A DNA stretch of 39,691 nt from Heliobacterium mobile. GTDB taxonomy: Bacteria; Bacillota; Desulfitobacteriia; Heliobacteriales; Heliobacteriaceae. Of this stretch, positions 32,629-39,691 are shown piece by piece. Each line of letters starts with the position of its first letter. The first letter of the stretch is position 1. The notes under the pieces were generated by a model that made no database searches, had not been told where the DNA came from, and was given only the letters and a program-made list of their open reading frames with translations. Location: positions 1 to 39,691 of the forward strand of contig NZ_WNKU01000030.1 in assembly GCF_009720735.1 (NCBI RefSeq), given 5' to 3'. Position numbers and translations under genes: made by a program.

Positions 32629-32655
32629 ATACAATCTAATTGCATGTGATTGTAT
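32629..32655. promoter_or_regulatory. candidate OhrR/MarR operator
   Basis: ATACAATC (32629-32636) and GATTGTAT (32648-32655) form a perfect inverted repeat with 11 bases between. The left part TACAATCTAATTGCA also resembles the known OhrR box pattern TACAATT-AATTGTA. It lies ~70 bases before the EFR1 gene start. Confidence 0.45.
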
Positions 32656-32766
32656 TATAACGGGAAGCCCTGTGTTTGTGATGCCAGTAAAGAATGTGGT
32701 TTCTGGCATGGGACTTTGGGAAGAGGTTCGACAAATTTATTAAAGAGTTCATCTTTAAAAAGAATA

Positions 32767-32818
32767 AGCTGCCCTCCCTAACGTCCCATGGAACGTTATC
32801 AAGAGGACAGCTCTTTTT
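32767..32818. terminator. bidirectional terminator after the AGCS symporter gene
   Basis: AGCTGCCCTC (32767-32776) pairs with GAGGACAGCT (32803-32812), with an inner TAACGT/ACGTTA stem. On the minus strand the hairpin is followed by TATTCTTTTT; on the plus strand by CTTTTTG. Confidence 0.8.
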
Positions 32819-32883
32819 GATGGTTAAATCCTAGTTTCGAAACAGGTTCAAACAACCTGACCAAAGCGGACGATCAACGATGG

Positions 32884-34227
32884 TTACGAACGTTTCACCA
32901 CGTCTATGTACCGTTTTGTCTCCGCGACAACGACGCCGGAAAGGGCCAATAGGGCGATAAGATTCGGAATCGCCATCAGGCCATTGACGATGTCGGCCAG
33001 CAGCCAAATCGCGTCCAGTTTTAGGAAAGCACCTAAGGCAACTAACAGGATAAAGATGTAGCGATAAGGTTTGATTCCTTTGACACCAAAGAGATATTCG
33101 CAGCACCGTTCTCCGTAGTAGTTCCATCCGAGAATGGTCGTAAAGGCAAAAAGGGCGAGTCCGACGGTGAGTAAGAGCGTACCGAATTGGGGGAACGCCG
33201 CGGAAAAGGCTTTTTGGGTCATGGCCGCACCAGCGGCGTCGCCAGACCAAACATTCGTTACGATCAGTACGAGACCGGTCATCGTACAGATGATGATGGT
33301 ATCAATGAAGGTTCCCGTCATGGAAATGAGGCCCTGTTCGGCAGGCCACTTCGTTTTAGCCGCCGCCGCTGCAATCGGTGCGCTTCCGAGACCGGATTCG
33401 TTCGAGAAGACGCCCCGGGCGATGCCGTTTCGAACGGCCATCATCACCGTGGCTCCAAGAAATCCACCGGTTGCTGCGCTGCCCGTAAAAGCTTCCTGAA
33501 TCACCCGGCTGATCGCATGAGGAAGTTGGTCGGCAAACACGACGAGGACAGCAGTACAAGAAACGATGTAGAGGATAGCCATAAAGGGAACGATTTTTTC
33601 GGATACTTGAGCGATGCTTTGAAGACCCCCGAGCGTGATCATCGCTACGAGAATCGTGATGACGGCCGCCGTGACCGGAACGGGAATGCCGAGACCGGAG
33701 TCACAGGCAGCGACGATGGAGTTCACTTGAGGGAAGGTACCGATACCGAAGCAGGCCACTAAGACGCCACTGGCTGCAAACATGATGGCGAGTGGTCGGT
33801 ATTTGGGTCCCATCCCATTGACGATGTAGTACATAGGACCGCCGGAGATTTGTCCGTTGGCGTCGACCGAACGGTACTTCACGGCAAGTAGGCCTTCGGC
33901 ATATTTCGTGGCCATGCCGAAGAAGGCGGCCAGCCACATCCAAAACAGTGCTCCGGGACCGCCCGCTTTAATGGCTGTGGCGACACCGACGATGTTTCCT
34001 GTGCCAACGGTGGCGGCCAAGGCCGTACAGAGGGCACCAAAACTGTTTACATCACCGGAACCGTCATTTTTGGCAGTGAAGATGAGCTTCAGTGCCAGAG
34101 GAAGTTTTGTAACTTGTAAAAGACCTAGGCGCAGGGTGAGAAAGATGCCTGTTCCCACGAGAAGAACTAACAGCGGCGGACCCCAAACCAGACTATCAAT
34201 TTGATCCAGTATTGAGATGATGTCCAT
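32884..34227 (-). CDS. AGCS-family sodium:alanine/glycine symporter
   Basis: This is a 447-residue membrane protein with about ten to eleven helices. Signature parts are ALAATVGTGNIVGVATAIKAGGPGALFWMW, GGPMYYIVNGMG, RGVFSNESGLGSAPIAAAAA and TTILGWNYYGERCCEYLFG. The family imports alanine or glycine with Na+. ATG 34227 follows AGGAGC on the minus strand; a longer reading to 34302 would run into the terminator at 34289-34320. A tandem glycine riboswitch stands upstream, so glycine is the likely substrate and control signal. Confidence 0.93.
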   Translation of the reverse strand: MDIISILDQIDSLVWGPPLLVLLVGTGIFLTLRLGLLQVTKLPLALKLIFTAKNDGSGDVNSFGALCTALAATVGTGNIVGVATAIKAGGPGALFWMWLAAFFGMATKYAEGLLAVKYRSVDANGQISGGPMYYIVNGMGPKYRPLAIMFAASGVLVACFGIGTFPQVNSIVAACDSGLGIPVPVTAAVITILVAMITLGGLQSIAQVSEKIVPFMAILYIVSCTAVLVVFADQLPHAISRVIQEAFTGSAATGGFLGATVMMAVRNGIARGVFSNESGLGSAPIAAAAAKTKWPAEQGLISMTGTFIDTIIICTMTGLVLIVTNVWSGDAAGAAMTQKAFSAAFPQFGTLLLTVGLALFAFTTILGWNYYGERCCEYLFGVKGIKPYRYIFILLVALGAFLKLDAIWLLADIVNGLMAIPNLIALLALSGVVVAETKRYIDVVKRS

Positions 34228-34288
34228 GATGATTGCTCCTTTGTATGTAGTAGAGATGAGGCGTCGGTTCGGAGAAGGAAAAAGGGTA

Positions 34289-34320
34289 TAAAAAAGAGCC
34301 AAATCTGACGATTTGACTCT
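34289..34320 (-). terminator. riboswitch expression-platform terminator
   Basis: On the minus strand AGAGTCAAATC, loop GTCA and GATTTGGCTCT form an 11-base stem followed by TTTTTT. It lies between the glycine aptamers and the symporter ribosome binding site. Confidence 0.8.
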
Positions 34321-34340
34321 GAAGAAAGGATGGAGTATAG

Positions 34341-34362
34341 GAAAAATGAGCGAAAGCGCTCA
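34341..34362 (-). terminator. second hairpin with T run in the riboswitch leader
   Basis: On the minus strand TGAGCG, loop CTTT and CGCTCA are followed by TTTTT. This could be an additional terminator or a part of the switching structure. Confidence 0.5.
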
Positions 34363-34404
34363 AAAAAGAATGCATAAATAAACAGGGCGATAGACACCCT
34401 ATTA

Positions 34405-34600
34405 ATTACTCTGTCCTTTTGCCTGAGAGATTTGGACGGCTTTTTTACAAACCGCTTTGCCCCTTCGGCGCCCTGTATCGCAGGGTCTCTCCAGAGTTTC
34501 GTCAGCTTAACGGTTCTCGTTGCCCGAACAGCAAAGGCCTGAGAGTGTAACTCCTTCGGCGAGTCTTGTCGACTGCTCTCCCGTAAGCGTCATCCGAAAA
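34405..34600 (-). promoter_or_regulatory. tandem glycine riboswitch
   Basis: Read on the minus strand, aptamer 1 (about 34600-34510) has GGGAGAGCAG, GCCGAAGGAG and CTCTCAGGCC. Aptamer 2 (about 34500-34405) has CTCTGGAGAGACCC, GCGCCGAAGGGGCAAA, TCTCTCAGGCAAAAGGACAGAG. These are the conserved blocks of the glycine (gcvT-type) riboswitch in the usual double form. It precedes the AGCS symporter, with terminators between, so glycine probably switches the uptake gene off. Confidence 0.93.
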
Positions 34601-34626
34601 TATCCTATGAAATTGTCACGAAGAGA

Positions 34627-34655
34627 ATTATAGAAAATAAATCACAGCCCGGCAA
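34627..34655 (-). promoter_or_regulatory. sigma-A promoter of the glycine riboswitch transcript
   Basis: On the minus strand TTGCCG (34655-34650), a 17-base spacer and a perfect TATAAT (34632-34627) place the transcription start near 34620, just ahead of aptamer 1. Confidence 0.65.
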
Positions 34656-34961
34656 TACGTAGTAAATTAATCGTACTATTTGGAGCATATATTATATTCT
34701 TAAAAGTTCAGCTATTCGAAACAAATAGACAACCAACAGAACAGGCCAAAACGAACGAACCAACTGTGACCAGGGTGGTAATCGCCTATAAGCAATATTT
34801 GTTCAAAGGGGAGTTTATGTCATAATATACCTCGGATTGTGAAAAAGGTTTTTTGAACAGACCTAAAGAAAAGGATAGGGCATCAAATTTTTCGAAAAAG
34901 AGTTGCATCTTTCAAATAACTCTTTCTGTTTTGCGTAGTCTAGTATGGAGGGTATAGATCG

Positions 34962-36899
34962 ATGTCTATTCGAAAGCAGATCCTCGTGGCATTATTGATT
35001 TTTTCACTCGTACCGATCCTAATAAGTGTGGCCGTGAATATGTATGCCGTAAACAAAGGCTTGTCCTCCGTCGAAAGGGAACAAGTCTTGTTTGCTGGGG
35101 AATCGGCAGCAAACACGGTCAGCGTGTTAACGAAAGAACTGGAATCGGGTGTTCGAACTTGCGGTTGGTGGGATGATGCGAACGAGAATGTGGGCAAATC
35201 GGATATCGCCTGGATTAAAGATCAATTGTCGACAGCTATGTCCGATTTTTCTCTCGATTTTATGCTGGTCACTGATAAGGACGGAAAAATCTTATACGCT
35301 GAGGGGACAGAATCTTTTACGGGTGACATGCGTCAACAGCCGATCCTGAAGCCATTGGTCGGCGACAAGAAATTACATAGCGGACTGTATAAAGCCTCTA
35401 AAGGGATGGCCCTCGTTGCCGAGGCTCAAATCCTCAGAACGGGTGGAAAAGGGGACTGTGCGGGATATCTCGTTTTCGGAAAACGCATTGGCAATAAGCA
35501 TTTGGAAACGCTTAAAAAACTGACCGGTGCGGAAGTCGCCCTACTATATCCGACTGGGGAGGCTCCACTGGCGACAGAGGCAACCTTTGCGAAAGAGCCG
35601 GAGAACGGGAAGGTAATAAATTCACAGATGGTCGGTACTACGAAGTATTTGACTTCCTACCGACCTTTGCACGATATCAACGGAAGCGAAGTGGCGAAGA
35701 TCGCGGCTTCCATCCCAGTCGTCGCGAGTGTACAAACGGAAAAGGATCTTGTAAGCATCGCGATGGCGATTTTGGTCGTCAGTTGTTTGATCGTCATTCC
35801 GAGTGGGATGGTTATATCGAATCGGATTGCCAAACCGATTACGGCAACTGCGGAATTGCTTGACGAGGTCGCATCCGGTAATCTGCAGCATAAACACGTC
35901 TATGCCGACCAACGGGGCGAAATTGGACGTATGATAAACGCCTATAACAGGATGGTGCAAGGATTAGCGGGATTGGTCAAAGGCTGTAACGAGAGTGCAG
36001 AAAATGTTGTGGGTACGACTCGTATATTGAATTCCAGTATTGAAAACTTACGCATCTGTAGCAAGGAGAATACCTTACATATTCAGCAGGTGGCACAAGC
36101 GTCCCAAAAGATTCGGTCCACATCGGAAATATCTGTCGCCGATATGTTGAACATCGCGGGGATTGTTCGGGAAGTATCCCAGTATGTATCTACGCTGCGG
36201 GAAGCATCCCAGGAGACAGCGTCACAAGCCAATGATGGGCGTACTGAGATTGAGCGTGTCATTAAACAAATGCAGTTGATCCTCGAAAAATCGGAAGGGA
36301 CGGAGCACGTGGTGAACGTGCTGGGCACGAACTCTGAAAAAATCGGTCAGTTTGTGGACGTGATTACCTCTATAGCCTCCCAAACGAACTTACTGGCCCT
36401 AAACGCTGCCATTGAAGCGGCGAGAGCGGGGGAACATGGACGCGGTTTTGCTGTGGTGGCGGAAGAGGTCCGTCAACTTGCCGAAGAATCTGCTAAAGCT
36501 GCCGGGGAAATTCATCACATCATGAGCGAAATCCAACGAGGAACTGCACAGTCTATATCAGCTATCCATGAAGAAACTGGTGTCATTCGTGAAGGGGTTT
36601 CCATGGTCGAAAAGTCCGGTAATTTATTTGTGAAGATTGAAGAGGCTGCTTTAGAAGTATCCCGAAAGATTACGTCGATTGCCGATCAGACACAGACACT
36701 GACCGCACAAAGTGAAAGTGTGGTCGGCCGAGTGACGGACGTACAGCGGGAAATCAATGTTATTTCAGATATGGCGCAAACGATTGCCGCTTCAACGGAA
36801 GAAGAACTCGCATCGGTTGAGGAAGTGAGCCACTCGATTGGAAAACTAGACGCGATGGTCGTACAAATGAGAGAGCTTACATCTCGGTTTAGGCTATAG
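34962..36899 (+). CDS. methyl-accepting chemotaxis protein with CHASE4-like sensor
   Basis: This is a 645-residue chemoreceptor. Membrane segment 1 lies at about 8-28. The outer sensor has the CHASE4-like [10 protein letters not shown]. Membrane segment 2 lies at about 265-287 ([20 protein letters not shown]), followed by HAMP from [20 protein letters not shown], then the signalling domain with the contact tip [23 protein letters not shown] 34962 follows GGAGGG by nine bases. The receptor region before the tip contains an unusual stretch without the common heptad tail. The ligand is unknown. A hairpin at 36904-36929 separates it from converging moeA. Confidence 0.9.
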   Translation: MSIRKQILVALLIFSLVPILISVAVNMYAVNKGLSSVEREQVLFAGESAANTVSVLTKELESGVRTCGWWDDANENVGKSDIAWIKDQLSTAMSDFSLDFMLVTDKDGKILYAEGTESFTGDMRQQPILKPLVGDKKLHSGLYKASKGMALVAEAQILRTGGKGDCAGYLVFGKRIGNKHLETLKKLTGAEVALLYPTGEAPLATEATFAKEPENGKVINSQMVGTTKYLTSYRPLHDINGSEVAKIAASIPVVASVQTEKDLVSIAMAILVVSCLIVIPSGMVISNRIAKPITATAELLDEVASGNLQHKHVYADQRGEIGRMINAYNRMVQGLAGLVKGCNESAENVVGTTRILNSSIENLRICSKENTLHIQQVAQASQKIRSTSEISVADMLNIAGIVREVSQYVSTLREASQETASQANDGRTEIERVIKQMQLILEKSEGTEHVVNVLGTNSEKIGQFVDVITSIASQTNLLALNAAIEAARAGEHGRGFAVVAEEVRQLAEESAKAAGEIHHIMSEIQRGTAQSISAIHEETGVIREGVSMVEKSGNLFVKIEEAALEVSRKITSIADQTQTLTAQSESVVGRVTDVQREINVISDMAQTIAASTEEELASVEEVSHSIGKLDAMVVQMRELTSRFRL

Positions 36900-36903
36900 A
36901 AAA

Positions 36904-36937
36904 AAGGGACTGACATGAGTCGGTCCCTTACGATTTT
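36904..36937. terminator. terminator between chemoreceptor and moeA
   Basis: AAGGGACTGAC pairs with GTCGGTCCCTT (one G-T type pair) around ATGA, ending at 36929, followed by ACGATTTTT. Confidence 0.75.
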
Positions 36938-36955
36938 TCTTATACTTTTCTTACA

Positions 36956-38179
36956 TCATAAAAGAATCGCTTCTACCCAATCATCGCTCAGCAATCGTTT
37001 CTGGGCCGGCACTTCCACTAAGCAGTTGCAATCCAATAAGGACTTCATGACACCAGGATTCTGCTTGCCTGTGAAAGACAAGCGATATTCTCCTTCTACC
37101 CATTCGATTCGCCCGCGCAAAAAACGGCGTTGATTACTTATTTTGCTGAAACTTTCGGTAAGACGTGCCCGAACTTTACTGAGTTGGCCGTCTTTACGCC
37201 CGGCCCAATTCCGCAAGAGTGTTCGGACGGTCAACTCATAGGTGACGGCGGCGGCACCGGGATTCCCTGACAGGCCGATGAACAACTTTTCGCCGAGTCC
37301 CGAAGCCGTCATCGGTGTTCCCGGCTTGATATCTAGTTTTGTAAACAGCCCTTTTGCGCCTAGCTCGTGATGAACCTCTTTCACTACGTCATAATCGCCG
37401 ACAGAGACGCCACCAGTCGTAATAATCAGATCCGCTTGAGCGAGTCCTTCTTGAATCCGTGCTTGGATTAGCTCTACTTTATCGTGGACCGAACCCAAGA
37501 GGACTGGCTCGCCCCCGTCACGGGAAACGTATCCGGCGAGTAAATACATGTTGGAATTAAAGATTTTCCCCGGCGTAAGCGGGGATGTAAGCGCTACGAT
37601 TTCATCGCCCGTGGAGAGAATCCCTACCTTAGGCCGAGCATAGCAGGGTACAGGGTCGACGCCGAGTGCGGCCAACAGGGCTAATTCGGCGGGGCCAATC
37701 ATCGTACCACGAGTAAGAATAGGTTCCCCTGCGGATACGTCTTCTCCGGCACGACTGATGTTCGCCCCAGGCGTGACTTCTGATAATAGACGAACCGTTT
37801 CCCCTGCCGATTCGGTATCCTCTTGGCGCAGCACAGCATTGGCGCCGAGCGGGATAGGGGCTCCCGTAAAGATTCGAGCGCACTCTCCAGCTTGCAATTC
37901 TCTCCGCCCGATATGCCCGGCGGGAATCCGATCGACGACCGTCAGGACTTTCGGATTTTTCTTCGATGCGCCAAGACTGTCTTCTCCCAGCAGCGCGTAC
38001 CCATCTAAAGGGGAACGATCAAAGGGGGGTAAGGAGTAAGGGGCGAATAGGTCTTCTCCAAGGACTCGATTCTGGGCGTTCAAGATGGGGAGCGGCTCAA
38101 CCATTGGGGGGCGCAATGGATAGTTCCACAAACACTCCTGGGCTTTTTCCAAGATGAACCGGTATGTATTTCTCTCCAT
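36956..38179 (-). CDS. moeA: molybdopterin molybdenumtransferase
   Basis: MoeA inserts molybdate into adenylylated molybdopterin to give the active molybdenum cofactor. The 407-residue protein has PPFDRSPLDGYAL near the N-terminus, GECARIFTGAPIPLGANAV, the catalytic domain VGILSTGDEIV, IITTGGVSVGDYDVVKEV, KPGTPMTASGL and FIGLSGNPGAAAVTYEL, then the C-terminal beta-barrel. ATG 38179 follows GGTGGAG on the minus strand. TTGACA stands on the minus strand at 38264-38259 with a weak -10. Its likely client in this window is the oxidoreductase at 3089-5221. Confidence 0.95.
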   Translation of the reverse strand: MERNTYRFILEKAQECLWNYPLRPPMVEPLPILNAQNRVLGEDLFAPYSLPPFDRSPLDGYALLGEDSLGASKKNPKVLTVVDRIPAGHIGRRELQAGECARIFTGAPIPLGANAVLRQEDTESAGETVRLLSEVTPGANISRAGEDVSAGEPILTRGTMIGPAELALLAALGVDPVPCYARPKVGILSTGDEIVALTSPLTPGKIFNSNMYLLAGYVSRDGGEPVLLGSVHDKVELIQARIQEGLAQADLIITTGGVSVGDYDVVKEVHHELGAKGLFTKLDIKPGTPMTASGLGEKLFIGLSGNPGAAAVTYELTVRTLLRNWAGRKDGQLSKVRARLTESFSKISNQRRFLRGRIEWVEGEYRLSFTGKQNPGVMKSLLDCNCLVEVPAQKRLLSDDWVEAILL

Positions 38180-38312
38180 CTTATCTCCACCTTAATAGGA
38201 ACTACGATTTCGCTTTAACGGTTTTGGTTCTCTTAGTCTTACACATGGAAAAAGGGATTGTCAAATCAGCTTTCGATACCCTTTGTATGTTTTGGCAGTC
38301 TCTTTCCCCCAT

Positions 38313-38355
38313 AAAAAACGGGCCGGAAGGCAAATGCCTTACCGACCCGTTTTTC
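38313..38355. terminator. bidirectional terminator after mop
   Basis: AAAAAACGGG and CCGGAAGGCA pair with TGCCTTACCG and CCCGTTTTT. T runs occur in both directions. Confidence 0.85.
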
Positions 38356-38365
38356 ATGGGGGAAT

Positions 38366-38572
38366 CTAAGCCATCAGCAGGACGGAAGTGGATTTGACGA
38401 CAGCCGTTGCTTTCGATCCGACGGCTAGTCCCAGTTCTTCGCAAGCGTCTTTGGAAATGATCGATGTGATCGTCTGATCATTTCCGAGATCAAGGATGAC
38501 CTCAACGGTGACGACGCCAACTTTGATTTCCTTTACAGTGCCGGTCAGTTGGTTACGTGCGCTCAGTTTCAT
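38366..38572 (-). CDS. mop: molybdenum-pterin/molybdate-binding protein (molbindin)
   Basis: This is a 68-residue single Mop/TOBE domain protein, the usual length for molbindin. It begins MKLSARNQLTGTVKEIKVGVVTVEV, followed by TSIISKDACEELGLAVGSKATAVVKSTSVLL. Such proteins form hexamers that bind molybdate or tungstate in the cytoplasm and act as store or carrier. ATG 38572 follows a strong AAGGAGGTG on the minus strand. It lies upstream of moeA on the same strand, separated by a terminator, so the two probably have separate promoters but a shared purpose. Confidence 0.93.
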   Translation of the reverse strand: MKLSARNQLTGTVKEIKVGVVTVEVILDLGNDQTITSIISKDACEELGLAVGSKATAVVKSTSVLLMA

Positions 38573-38740
38573 AAAAGCACCTCCTTGCCTTTCCGTGCTA
38601 TGAAAAAAACCACACTAGATCACTATCTCGCTAAGTCGATTGTAACTCTATTCTATGTAAAATCAAGTATATTTGGAATAAATCATGAAAAATTTGTTGC
38701 TTCCAGGTCGAAGAGCGACGGCACTTCCAGTTACTACCGG

Positions 38741-38769
38741 TTGAAATGGTGAATGGGTAGTGATAAGCT
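38741..38769 (+). promoter_or_regulatory. rRNA promoter-like block 1
   Basis: TTGAAA (38741-38746), 17 bases, then a poor TAAGCT; the sequence around it is repeated in block 2 at 38890. Confidence 0.35.
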
Positions 38770-38889
38770 ATAACTCCTGTTGAGGACAGGACGTATTGAT
38801 AGAGGTAAATACACAAGCGGAACGGATTCCGTTTGTAGCATTTTCAAAAGGGTTTTGAACCAAAACAAGCAATTTCCTAAAGATACCAG

Positions 38890-38918
38890 TTGCAATAGTG
38901 AATGCGAAGTGATATTAT
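38890..38918 (+). promoter_or_regulatory. rRNA promoter block 2
   Basis: TTGCAA (38890-38895), a 17-base spacer and TATTAT (38913-38918) form a good sigma-A promoter about 210 bases before the 16S gene. Confidence 0.6.
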
Positions 38919-39125
38919 AAAGTTCCGCCCGGCAAACGGGCAAGAAAAACTTTGGTCCTTGAAAATCAAACAGTTGTTAAAGCAAAAGCGTGCGAAACCA
39001 AAGTCAATTCGGCCCGCGCGAGCGGGACGGACAAATTCTTGAGAGTAGATGACTTCTGTTACAAGAAGCCATAACTCGATAAGAAACTTTATTAATGAGA
39101 GCTTGACTCAAGCTTATCTACATTT

Positions 39126-39691
<566 letters not shown>

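Larger units (their letters stand above)
38573..39125. other. rRNA operon leader and promoter region
   Basis: No protein gene is seen in these ~550 bases. They hold a duplicated promoter block (about 38741-38774 and 38890-38920), a small hairpin CCCGGCAAACGGG (38929-38941), and an AT-rich leader with AGCTTGACTCAAGCT (39100-39114) shortly before the mature 16S rRNA, where processing signals are expected. Confidence 0.6.

Noticed and set aside
34228-34302. N-terminal extension of the AGCS symporter
   Set aside because: It would begin inside the riboswitch terminator. ATG 34227 has a ribosome binding site and gives the family N-terminus.

Overview
The window looks like chromosomal DNA of a spore-former-type Firmicute of class Clostridia. 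The evidence is a SCIFF ranthipeptide with its radical-SAM maturase, a walJ-htrA-rlmH cluster, strong AGGAGG-type ribosome binding sites with many TTG/GTG starts, a MocR regulator, and a 16S rRNA 5' end of Firmicute type. The 16S start and moderately GC-rich core are compatible with a heliobacterium or relative, but I cannot confirm that without a database.

Layout. 1-160: tRNA-Glu (cut by the window edge) and tRNA-Asp. 342-5221: lgt, the SCIFF peptide gene with its radical-SAM maturase, and a molybdopterin oxidoreductase. 5445-10677: a LysM-G5-M23 cell-wall hydrolase, a CoA-binding/thioredoxin-reductase fusion, a TPR membrane protein and a membrane-anchored zinc peptidase. 10859-16598: murA (with Asp in place of the catalytic Cys), a methyltransferase preceded by three tandem DnaA-box-like sites, walJ, htrA, a His-rich membrane protein and rlmH, all on the + strand and partly overlapping. 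Genes of this last group often lie near the replication origin in Firmicutes.

16659-25792 is the accessory part. An intact yjdM (phnA-like) gene is followed by an AT-rich two-gene island, 17582-20606, that encodes a Hachiman anti-phage system: HamA, a DUF1837 nuclease-like protein, and HamB, an SF2 helicase. The island sits inside the wreck of an EamA transporter gene. A 37-base match to the EamA 3' end lies on its left and the decayed rest of the gene on its right. That remnant is fused at 21176 to a truncated second copy of yjdM. Then come a DbpA-type RNA helicase, an intact EamA transporter and a divergent MocR-type regulator that probably controls it.

26234-38572 carries two chemoreceptors (CHASE3- and CHASE4-like), a DUF1906 protein, a DinB/YfiT protein, a transglutaminase-like protein and a DUF2461 protein. 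It also holds an EFR1 flavodoxin-ferredoxin with an OhrR/MarR-like regulator, an AGCS amino-acid symporter behind a tandem glycine riboswitch, moeA and the molbindin mop. moeA and mop fit with the molybdoenzyme near the start of the window. 38573-39691 holds a duplicated rRNA promoter region and the first ~566 bases of a 16S rRNA gene.

The Hachiman family is already known, so I do not claim a new system. The points most worth checking are the island's insertion into a duplicated yjdM/EamA locus, the perfect palindrome at the hamA promoter, the Asp-type MurA, the triple DnaA-box array, and the CoA-binding/TrxR fusion behind a CsoR-like operator.
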